From the NCBI GenBank assembly GCA_020747065.1, contig JAGMVK010000010.1, forward strand, positions 372,001 through 436,000: a stretch of 64,000 nt of DNA, in the 5' to 3' direction. Source of the stretch: Cadophora sp. MPI-SDFR-AT-0126. Taxonomy: Eukaryota > Ascomycota > Leotiomycetes > Helotiales > Ploettnerulaceae. The notes under the pieces are model-generated. The model ran no database searches, was not told the origin of the DNA, and saw only the letters and a list, made by a program, of their open reading frames with translations. The stretch's first letter is position 1, and the number at the start of each line of letters is the position of its first letter. A program made the translations under genes and the position numbers. Shown here piece after piece: positions 25,320-34,873 of the stretch.

Positions 25320-26610
25320 AAAAATAATAGGGCCTAAAGGAAAAAGGAATTATGCATTATTTAGACTATATGTCTACGTTTATCTAGAACCCCTCGCCAG
25401 CTACACGCTAGTATTCTAATAATAACTTACCTACTAGGTAAAAATTTTAATAATAACGCTATAAAAAATAAAGATGTAGTTACCTCGCCGAATAAATCCT
25501 AGTGTATCGCAGGAGAGTAGCTAGCTATTCCTTATTAATTAGAGTAAATAAGTGAACCTCTTTATTAATATCTTTATTAGTACCTCTATTATTACTATCC
25601 TTAAAACTAGCTGCGCTAATACCCTCGCTAGCGGACTCAAGGACCTATGCAGTGAAGGCTTGATTATAGACACTGCGAAAATCCTTACTAAAGGTTAATA
25701 GGAAACTCACTAATAAATATCTAGAAATAAACTACTCATATTTCGGAAATCTGATACCTTAGTAATTAATTCTTTATTACTATTAATAAGCTTTATTAAT
25801 CCTGATTTAAGGGTAGCCTTTAGCTAAAGAATCGCTTACGTAACACTAATAATAAGCTCTTTAATCAAGTAGACTACAAGCTTCCAAGGAGATTTTTATA
25901 CCTTCTTATTAGTAACTTTCTTAAAATAAGTACTAATACACTTCACTAGATTAAAGATAACTTAGCTTTTATTTAAATTATCTTAGCTAAGGGTACCTTT
26001 ATTAAATTAAGAAGTAATTTAAAGAAGATCTTATAAAGAAAGAAGAAGATACTCAAGAACCTTACTAAATATTAGCCCAGATATTACTAAAAAGGCCCTT
26101 TTTTTGACTTACTTATTCGTATATCCTTCCCTTTTTATAATAGTCTATATACTTATTAGCAGTTAAGTTAGGTTTATCTAAGTAGATAAGATCAAGGAAT
26201 TAAGTAACCTTATTAGCGTATTACAGGTAAATTCTCTCCTAATAGTTAGCTTTATTAATCTTAGATTATTCGTTTAACTTAATTCTAGTATTCTTTATAT
26301 TACCTAAGAGAGTTTATTAAAACTTAAGAGCTCTACTATTAATTTCCTCTTAATGCTTAATATCCTTATTATTAATTATAATCGCTACCTTTTCCTTTCC
26401 CTTTTTAGTAGATTACTAGTATTTAGTAGGAGTTTTATTAGCATTACCTATATCCATAACCTTCTTCTTACATTTAATTGTAGCTTTAGGGGAGTTAGCG
26501 GTTTTTAAATCAGATACTTTCTTAAAGCTAAATACCTACTTCGCACTAAACGCTTATAAATCACTAGCTATTACCTATTAATATACCCTAGATTAGTAGG
26601 GAAGCTTCAT
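25320..26610 (-). pseudogene. Antisense coding relic between Gypsy integrase and right LTR
   Basis: The 1.7 kb after integrase is pyrimidine-rich on the plus strand. On the minus strand an ATG at 26610 opens a frame that can be followed to about 26070 with about fifteen stops to 26100, all TAA or TAG. Protein-like runs include SDLKTANSPKATIKCKKKV and DLIYLDKPNLTANKYIDYY. A frame change near 26060 leads to further runs to about 25320, such as KSPWKLVVYLIKELIISV and a KDFRSVYNQAF segment in another frame. Gag, protease, RT, RNase H and integrase are already accounted for, so this would be an extra gene. I do not recognise the product. It may instead be chance reading of AT-rich sequence. Confidence 0.35.
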
Positions 26611-26877
26611 ATACACACTATAATTATTATTATTATTATTTATAGAAAGTTAAGAAGAAGAGAAGGAAGATTATATAATCGTGGAGGAAGAGCCTTATTC
26701 CCTAATGACTAATTGCTATATAAATTAGTAATTAATCGTGCTCCTCTAATTCACTTTATCTTAATTTAGATAAGAAATTGAAAATGAATTTCACTAGTAA
26801 AGTATCAGTAAAACACCGACTAACCTTAAAATTTATATCCTTACTTTTAGGATAAAAGTATATAAAAAGGAAAATAT

Positions 26878-27063
26878 TATAATAGTCCATGCACCTACCT
26901 TAGCTATTTATAATCGCGGGGTATATAATAGTAGCCTAGAAAGGAATTATCTCCTTCTTTCCTTAGTAATTAGTTTCTGTATAAACGGGAATCACTAGCT
27001 ATTATCTAGCTACTCTCCGGCTATTGTGTTCTATTTCACCTCAACGTGCTAGTGATCATTACA
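26878..27063 (+). repeat. Right LTR of outer Gypsy element
   Basis: 186 bases. The first half is AT-converted relative to the left LTR (TATAATAGTCC against TGTAATGGTCC), and the last half keeps C and G bases lost from the left copy. It ends in ACA, followed by CGTAC. Confidence 0.9.
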
Positions 27064-27068
27064 CGTAC
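27064..27068. repeat. Target-site duplication, right, outer element
   Basis: CGTAC directly after the right LTR, paired with TGTAC at 4754-4758. It falls on a codon boundary of the amidase (Arg-Thr). Confidence 0.8.
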
Positions 27069-28899
27069 AGCTCTCGATTTGCTTACGCTTTTAGAGTTAG
27101 AGGAATTTTCGAGCGTCGAACTGGTCAAGATCTACTTGAAGGAGATCTCGCACCACGATCACGAAGGCATGAAACTGATTGGCATGATATCCACAGCCCC
27201 GGAAGATTTAGTGATCGAGGAGGCACAAGCGCTTGACGCAGAGAGATCTAGCACGGACCCTAGATCACCACTCCATGGTATTCCGATGACGTCCAAGGTT
27301 GAACACGGCCCAAGAGCTCTTATACAAGTCCATTCTCCACTAATGAGCGTGCACAGGACCTCATCTGTACAGGACGCTCGCTGGGAATGGCGACGACGTC
27401 AGGCTTGCTTGCTTTGAAAGAATTCATGGCCAAAAAGACGCAAGCGTTACAGCACTACTCAGAAAAGCTGAGTGTCTGATCATTGGCAAATCGAACCTCT
27501 CGGTCAGTCTACTATCCTAAGCCGTCGTACTCGGTGCGCATTCACTGAATATACAATAGGAGTGGGCAAACGGAAGGGGGTTTCTATAAAGAGTGGATGG
27601 TCAGCTTTAGGAGGGCAGGTACGGATCACATGCACGCGTGACCTTCTGAGTTGAAGCAACACAGACCCAATCTCCCTACGTGAGGTGGTGTTGATTTAAC
27701 TGAAAAATGGATGGGTCACAGTGATAGTAACATCAACTTATTATACAGATTTTGCTTGAAAACTAACTTCTGTCTTGACACCCTGGGGCTCATCTTCCGG
27801 CAGTGCTCTCGCAGCTACAGTCGGCTTTGCTCCACTGCGCATCGGCACCAAGGTCGATAGATCGATCGTGCAACCGGAAATTCGAGCTGCACTCCACAGC
27901 ATGAAAGCAACAATTAGAGACATCAATGCGTCTGGGACACAATCCGGAGGTGCGGCATTTGACAGCACCGGCCCCTGGCAAAGTCTGTCCTGGGTTGCGC
28001 CGATGTCATGGACATTCTGTTACCTGGAAGAAAACTAGCTCGCACCTCTCAGGATCATGGAAAGAAATCTCAGTTGCGTATCTGAACTATGAGAAATGGC
28101 AGGTGCAAGAGAGCGTGTCCAACAAAGTCCCGGAATTTGACGACCAGCACGGGAGTTGAACATGTGTTGTTGCGAGTGTGACACTTATTGATTATAGAAA
28201 GGTGAAATGGAAGACGCGTTGACGCAAGCGAAAAGTTTCAGAGCCAAGGTAGTACGTGATTCGCCATTTCTGGATGCCGATGAAGTCGTGGAGAAATATG
28301 AGACAGTGGAGATGGGCCGAATGCTCAGGAAGAGACACGAGTGCAATATCCGCCCAGCCACTGGCTAGGTGATTGAAAAGCACCAGTTGCAGCACATCAT
28401 GAAAAGATACCTTAAAATCTTGATAAGCCAGGCATGCGAACGTTAGAGTATGTGGTCAAGTTCAATATAGAGCACGCTTCAGTAGAGTTACCACCAGGTA
28501 TGAATCGTTCACAGCCTTTGCTAGCATGGTGCTCATTTGTTTCGACCAAGCCAGTCAACAAATACTAGGAAATGGCTTCAAGGACAACATGACGAAGGAA
28601 GAGTATAATAATGGGTCAAAACATCTGCTAGCAAGCATGACGGATGCTATCGAGAAGTGTCTAGTGGACACCAAAGCTGAATTATGGCATCGGGCGAGTC
28701 TGGGTTGACCACAGTCGCAGCAATTGCCGGTCATCCTATTGTTAGCGTACCTCTTGGCTTCTTAACTTTTGGTGGCAGGCCTTTTGGCATGGAAATCGCG
28801 GCACGCAACGGCCAAGAGGGAAGAATATTTGAATTGGTATCCGCGAGGGAAGCTACAGTTTCCGCGGCAAGAAAACCTGCACCAATGTTAGTGAATTAG
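27064..28899 (+). pseudogene. Amidase-signature enzyme, main fragment, broken
   Basis: Reading through several frames gives a near-complete amidase-signature protein: TALDLLTLLE near 27070, SPLHGIPMTSK near 27266 (the catalytic Lys region, normally followed by DN), GMATTSG near 27382, a RKAECLIIGKSNLS block near 27460, GWSALGGQ near 27597, GSSSGSALA with the Ser pair near 27787, STGPWQS near 27964 and TTVAAIAGHPIVSVPLGF near 28701. The C-terminus reads ARKPAPMLVN, then stop. Frame changes near 27375, 27437 and 27970, plus internal stops, make it non-functional. Some changes, such as Glu to Lys and Gly to Arg in IGTKVDRSIVQP, fit G to A mutation. Intact relatives hydrolyse linear amides. The first 27 codons lie 22.3 kb upstream at 4676-4758. 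Confidence 0.85.
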
Positions 28900-29418
28900 T
28901 CGTCAAATTTATGAGACTGAATTTGAAATACTTGAGGGGAACTGTTTTTTACGGGCAACAATGAAAGCCTATGATTTCTGCACTCAAGCTGCAGCCTTCC
29001 ACTGTGAAAACTCCTCTATGGACTAAGTCCCAGGTTGAAACAAAGAAAAAGAAATCCTTGTTTGTACATACTGGTAGCTTTACACCACGCTCTTTATGTT
29101 TCTTCTTACTCCTATAATCAATATCATATTACATAAGATTAATCACGTCGTTACAAAGAAGGCGTTGGTAGAAAGGGAAGGCGCAGGGTTTAATGTTTTG
29201 TTTCTACGGCGGTTAGTTTAGAGGGAAGAATATACGGGAACCCGAATATTCTAAAATCTTACGGTACACCTGCGTACTGAATGCCCCACCGGATTTGGGA
29301 GCACTAATTCCTGCACTTTCTTTACCGAGAATCTTATGTCAACTACCTCCGACTTTCGAACTCCTCCCCTCTCTCTACACACCTTCCTAGCCCGAGTATA
29401 AAACGTAAAATATTTAAC
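28900..29418. promoter_or_regulatory. Intergenic promoter of the Zn2Cys6 gene
   Basis: No gene is supported. The region contains the right copy of the upstream repeat at 29244-29331, with several CGG and CCG triplets nearby (29236, 29262, 29290), the kind of half-site that Zn2Cys6 proteins bind. Whether they are used cannot be seen. Confidence 0.4.
29244..29331 (+). repeat. Upstream repeat, right copy (before regulator)
   Basis: It shares an 18-base identical core with 4582-4599 and a further 70 bases of weaker similarity. It sits about 90 bases before the start codon at 29419. This copy is richer in G and C than the left copy, so it is probably nearer to the ancestral sequence. Confidence 0.6.
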
Positions 29419-31625
29419 ATGACATCCTCGTTTTCAGTCGCTCTTTCCAATTCATTGGTCAGCAATGATACACACAGCTCTCGAGTATGTGCCAGCTGCT
29501 CCCGTGCCAAGGTTAAATGTGTTTTCGAGGCAGAGAAGGGAGGGAAGTGCCTGAGGTATGGCCGGTTTTTTATCATGGTATTCTCATCTGACACAGCTAG
29601 GTGCCAACGACTCAAGAAGACTTGCGAGCCGTCCACTGCCCAGGATCGACACCAAAGGAAACGGAAGCCAAAGTCATCGATGTAAGTGATGGCCCAGTCT
29701 CATTTATATTACATTCTGACTCTGACAAGGTATGTCTCAAAATCCCACATGGGAAGCCTGGAGCAGAAGCTAGATAGTCTTGTTTCTCTCATCAAGTCCA
29801 CGCAAGACCCCGAGTTGCAGGGCATCGACCAGAGTCAACGCTTCCAACCGTCTGTAAGCGGCAGTACTGCATCAACTCAATACGATCCGACTTCTCCTCA
29901 GGGCATCACGGCGGCACAAATCCGCCTCCCAGACAATTTGCAAGAGCCAAGCAGTGATATGAATACAGTGGTACCAAATTTCGTCGAGGCAAATTTACTT
30001 CTGACATTCTTCCGAGATGAGATGATCCCAAAATTTCCCTTCATTGCTCTTCCCCAAGGCATATCGGCTGAAGATCTCTACAGAACAAGACCGTTTCTGT
30101 ACATCTCGATCCTTGCTGTTGCAGTCCGTGATAATGCCCAACAGATCATGCTCGGGAAACATGTGATGAGACAACTTGCCGAGAAAATGTTTGTCTCGGG
30201 AGAGCGAAGCCTGGACTTGCTTCAGGGGATTCTAACGTATGGTGGATGGTAAGACCTTTTTGTTGAATCAACCATGTTACTTGATCACTAACCGTCTAAG
30301 GTGTTACCATCATCTGACGAATTTCCCCCAGTTGACAAGCCTACTATCAGCAGGACGTATGTTGCTTTCCCATTCGATTAACATTTGACTCCATTTTTGC
30401 CTCGAGACCTCCTCTGCTAATTGCGGCGATGCTGATTCCAATTTCTAGTGACCTTGATTCATGATCTTAGTCTGCACCGACCACTACCAAAAGTTCCGTC
30501 ATCGAAAACGCCTTGGGAAGAAGCTTTGTACGAAATGTGTGCCGTGCCAGGTTATCCTCCTAAAACCGTTCGTACACTTGACGAACAAAGATCTCTATTG
30601 GGATTTTATTTCCTCTCCTCCATGTAAGTCAACCACTCCCTCTCATCAATCAAGTTCACTGATGTCAAGGTAATTGCAGGCGCAGTAGTTTTTGCCGGAG
30701 GGTGGAAACAATGCAAATCTACTCATCATACATCCAGGAGTGTGCTAGAGATCTGGAGCTCTCTAGAGCTGTCCCAGGCGACGTTTCCGCTGCGGCTCTC
30801 GTCAGACAACAGATCATTCTCGAGCGCATCCATCAAACTTCTTGGCAGCGTAAATGGGGAGTTCGAGAGTTAGAAGCAAGCACAATGGTGATGCTCCAGG
30901 CTTTCGAACAGCAAATGAAGCAGCACCACCAGAACTTGCCGCCTTTGCAAGCAAAGAATGGTAGGCTAATTTAAGTTCTGGTTTTGATTCCTTGGACCCC
31001 TTGCTGACACACAATCTGTGCAGTGTTCATTCATATACAATTTTATGCCACTCAGATCTCACTCTACGAAGCTGGTCTTTGCAATTCACGAAAAACGAAC
31101 GAAGAAGTTTCGAGCTTCACACGTCTGAAGCTTCTATGCAGCTCACTGGATGCTTGCAAATCCTACTTTGAAGCTTTCTTCTCGATACCAGCAACAGACT
31201 ACATGACTATGGCCATGCCAACTTGGCCGAGCTTTAGGCACAGTCTTGCGAATCTACTTGCCTTATCTACGTATGAGAATGCGGACTGGAATCTCGCCCT
31301 CGTACGAGAATCCGTGGACTTCATCGCCGTTATGGACCAAACGATTAAGCGACTGGAGAGTGTGAGTTCCTTACCCGGCAATGGAAAAACCGACATGTTT
31401 TCACGTACAGCAACAGCGATGGATCGAGTGAAAATTTTTCTAGACGAGAAGATCTTCAAACAGGCTCGGACTGCTCCTCAGAATGCTGATCAGACGGAAG
31501 GATTTGATCTGCCAAACCGTTCCGAGGATTTGTCACAATTCTTTGACTTTCTCGATGACACGTTGATGGGAGATATTATGGGCCCTATTGGTAGTCCGGA
31601 TTATCAATCTCATCATATCGATTGA
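29419..31625 (+). CDS. Zn2Cys6 fungal transcription factor
   Basis: Seven exons (29419-29555, 29601-29681, 29730-30248, 30301-30356, 30449-30623, 30680-30960, 31024-31625) join to 616 residues, with every junction GT-AG and in frame. The N-terminus holds a perfect C6 zinc cluster: C24-x2-C27-x6-C34-x9-C44-x2-C47-x6-C54. The first intron splits it, and splicing is needed to complete the CLRC part. A short coiled-coil-like linker (SLEQKLDSLVSLI, about residues 78-90) follows, then the middle homology region typical of these regulators, including RTLDEQRSLLGFYFLSS. It should bind CGG-containing DNA in the nucleus. It lies between a dead amidase and an exporter on the same strand, so it is a candidate local regulator of that cluster. 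No truncation is visible, and the gene escaped the mutations seen in its left neighbour. Confidence 0.93.
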
Positions 31626-31961
31626 GACCAGAGCCATCGGGAACGGCACTGTTTTCGAAGGCCCGTCATCATTTCATCGGGCACGGGAGGTGGCCGATGG
31701 TCCCGCTTCAGCCAATCAGGAAGCGCCCGAAGCCACCACGCAGAGACGGGACACCATCGGGACATGTCCATTGTTGCAAGGGAATTTTAATAAAGCTCGA
31801 AGTGCTATCACTGGATTCCTTGTAAAAACAAGATTGCGACCTTTTCCGAAAGCTTCTCTTTTCTGTACCAACTGGTCATTACCTATCAGTCCTTTTTCGT
31901 CAACCTCTTCTCACGCTATTTCAAAGAAGTTGACTTACATCGCAGAATCATCAAAAAAATA
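31626..31961. promoter_or_regulatory. Intergenic, regulator 3' end and exporter promoter
   Basis: 336 bases without a supported gene between co-oriented genes. CGGGA repeats (31638, 31684, 31748, 31759) are noticeable and could be zinc-cluster half-sites, but this is only suggestive. Confidence 0.35.
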
Positions 31962-34311
31962 ATGGCAGACAGTATAGAAGAAAGCACAATATCTTCTCGA
32001 GACGACAATTCCGGTGTCAAGAGATTCGTTGCTGAGAAGAAAGATCCAACTCAAGAACCAAATCAGAACGGACCAACTGTAGGCGATGAAGAATACATCA
32101 CTGGTTTGAAAAGGCTTGTTGTCGTCGGTGCTTGCACGATGGCCACGTTCCTCCTCATGCTTGACATATCTATTGTTGCTACTGTAAGTCGCCGTAAACT
32201 CAGGCTCGAAAGAATATTTACTGAAAGCGCCAGGCCATACCGAAAATTGCTGACCAATTCCATTCCCTACCTGACATTGGATGGTACGGGTCGTCCTATC
32301 TTCTCGCATTGTGAGTAACTGCCCGAAAAGACTAGAAAGCCAAAAGTTATAAGCTAAGGGTCGTCTTTAAAGCTGTGCTGTACAGCCATTGTCTGGTCGT
32401 ATATACAATCAATTCCCCACGAAAGTTCGTCCCACAATCAAAATAGCTCGAAATAAAGTTGACTCACATTTGCCAGCTTACATACATGACTTTCATCGCA
32501 ATATTCGAACTCGGCTCACTCTTGTCTGGAGTGGCAGACTCATCTGACATGTTGATCATCGGCCGAGCGGTTGCTGGAATTGGTGCGTCAGGCTTGATGA
32601 ATGGTGGCTTGACCATCATACGCTTCTCTGTTCCGATGGAGAAGACTGCAAGTAAGTACCACTAGTACCGCTTGTCAGTTCGAATGTGATTGCTAAATTT
32701 AAGTATCGAAAGCATATCTTGGTGCCATGATTAGCAGTGAGTTGAGAACACCCCGCGTCCCCGAGTCTCCTTGACCCTACCCAGTCTGGGCTTGTAAATA
32801 TTGAAAATCTGCCAGCGGCTCAGCTAGGAATTCTTCTCGGCCCGCTTATTGGAGGTGCTTTGACCGAATACGCTACGTGGAGATGGTGTATGTTATGTCT
32901 CTCCTCTCCATCCAAGCTCTGATGCTCTGGGACTTCGTCTAATTCATGCACTCACAGGCTTCTACATCAACCTCCCTCTCGGCGCCCTCGTCGTCCTCGC
33001 TCTTTTCTTCATCCGAATCCCCGACCACCGTGTCTCCAGCGAGATAAAAGTCGGCCTCCTCCCAATCTTACACTCCTTCGACCTCGTCGGCTTCGCCATC
33101 TTCTCCGGCACAGCGATCATGCTCCTCATCGCCGTTGAGTGGGGCGGCAACAAGTACCCATGGGATAGCGCAACCATAATCGGACTGTTCTGTGGTTCTG
33201 CATCTGCGCTTGTTTTTTTCCTGTTCTGGGAGCATCGCAAGGGGATGGAAGCGCTTTTGCCTTTGAGTATCTTGAAGCAGAGGATCGTGTGGACGAGTTG
33301 CCTACATATGTTCTTTATCTGTGCCAATATGATGACGACGAGCTATTATATGGCTGTGTATTTCCAGGCTGTGAGAGATAAGTCGCCGACGATGAGTGGT
33401 GTGTATCTTTTACCGTCTGTGCTAAGTCAGATGGCTTTTGGCATAATTGCTGGGATTCTAGGTCAGTGGCTGCCTGTCAGGATTCTGTGAACAAAAGCTC
33501 TGACTATGCAATTCTAGTTACTCGCCTTGGGTATTACCTCCCATGGGCAATCGCCAGCGGCGCTCTAGCGACCATTGGGACTGGCCTCCTCACGACTCTC
33601 TCCCCAACAACATCAGCAGTCAGATGGATATTTTTCCAGATCATAGCTGGCGCCGGTAGAGGAATGGGTTTGCAGATGGTATGCATTCTTTTATATTCTC
33701 TATCAACCTCTCTTTACCTCCGTTACTGCACACCCACTGTTTCCATCTCCCGCGCCAACACTTCCTTCCTTGTCTCCTTCGCCCACTTTCAACATGCATC
33801 CGTTGACTCACCACTTCCTTTCTAGCCAGTAATAGCCGTCCAAACCTCCCTCCCACCGTCCTCCATCTCCCTAGGCGTCACAGCAGTCATCTTTGCCCAA
33901 CAACTCGGCCCCGCCCTCTTCCTCTCCCTCGCCCAAACGATCCTCTCCTCAACCCTGGAATCGTCACTTCCAGCTGCCCTAACAAAACTCTCCGACACCG
34001 CCAACATCCCCACATCGCCAATGTACATTGAAAACATTATCGATGCAGGCGCGACGGGGTTTAGGAATGTGGTGAGTGGGAAAGAGGTGGGGGCTGTAGT
34101 GAGCGCGTATTGTGAGGCTGTGGATAGGATTTTTTATATGGGGACTGGGGCAGCCGGGTGTGCGTTTTTGGTTGCGTTGGGGATGGGGTGGAGGAGTGTT
34201 AAGATTGGGAGGGAGAAGGAGGATATGAGGGGGGGAGGAGGTGAGGATGGTGGGGATGTTGAAGGAGGAGATGCTGGGTTGGTCAAGGAGACGCGGAAAG
34301 CGGAGGTGTGA
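31962..34311 (+). CDS. MFS drug:proton antiporter (DHA2 type)
   Basis: Nine exons (31962-32183, 32234-32310, 32373-32424, 32477-32651, 32704-32736, 32816-32887, 32958-33461, 33518-33678, 33826-34311) give 593 residues. Two exons are very small (33 and 52 bases). The sequence shows a cytosolic charged N-terminus, then LDISIVAT in the first membrane segment, [23 protein letters not shown], a [15 protein letters not shown] motif, and [10 protein letters not shown], the antiporter motif C. About fourteen hydrophobic segments are expected, and the C-terminal tail is Gly-, Glu- and Lys-rich. Relatives of this type export toxins and drugs across the plasma membrane in exchange for protons. Its position next to a Zn2Cys6 regulator and a broken amidase suggests a small metabolic or detoxification cluster, but the substrate is unknown. 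Confidence 0.92.
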
Positions 34312-34873
34312 AGGTGGGTCGAACATATGAATTCTCTCTTCGACTTGCTCGGGTGCTTTGACAGCATGTTATGGTTCGGCTTGTGGTAATTATTCATCAT
34401 ATCAATATCATCGAGTTATTAGAATGGACTCCGTACCAGACGAGTTGAGTCCTGGTAATTGGATGCGTTGTTTACCGAGTGGCTTTAGCGAGGAACGCCA
34501 AGACGAAAGGAGGTGATGGAGTTGTTTGTTTGTTGATGATGTATATTGATTAATCCAACAGCCTGACATGGCATTGTGCGTCGAATTCTGCACGGTATCT
34601 TCTGTCCATTTTGTGTCCATTCACTTTTGGTCTGTTATTCTATATGAGCTCGCTTGATTCTGAGATCAATCCTGCTGTGAGCCCTGCCCTTTTGCTCTAT
34701 CTGTCAAATGTCTTTCCGTAATGCCAATTTGGTATCGTACATCTTTCCTATATTCGGGGTCTCTGCTTACAGAGACGGAAGGAAAGAAAATCAATCAAAT
34801 AAATAACCAAACAACATGCCAGCAGAAGTAAGGGGAGACCAATAGAGCAGCGAAGTCGGGCCCTCTGGTCAGC
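34312..34873. other. Intergenic between convergent genes
   Basis: 562 bases between the 3' ends of the exporter and the minus-strand gene at 34874-37895. No gene or element is seen. It presumably holds both 3' untranslated ends. Confidence 0.5.

Larger units (their letters stand above)
4759..27063 (+). mobile_element. Ty3/Gypsy LTR retrotransposon, RIP-mutated, with two nested Copia elements
   Basis: The element is 22.3 kb between two 186-base LTRs (4759-4944 and 26878-27063) and is flanked by TGTAC/CGTAC. A purine tract (about 26866-26874) lies just before the right LTR. Subtracting the two nested elements leaves about 7.1 kb, a normal Gypsy length. Relic domains lie in Gypsy order on the plus strand: Gag with a zinc knuckle, protease, reverse transcriptase, RNase H, then integrase. 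The body is strongly AT/TA-rich, with stops in every frame and hardly an open frame of 60 codons, so it cannot encode working proteins. LTR copies differ by transitions only, as RIP would leave them. A Ty3/Gypsy identity rests on integrase lying after RNase H and on the motifs given in the sub-entries. Confidence 0.93.

Noticed and set aside
4900..26870. AT-rich, gene-free block considered as a centromere or other non-transposon domain
   Set aside because: LTR pairs, target duplications and ordered retroelement domain relics explain nearly all of it.
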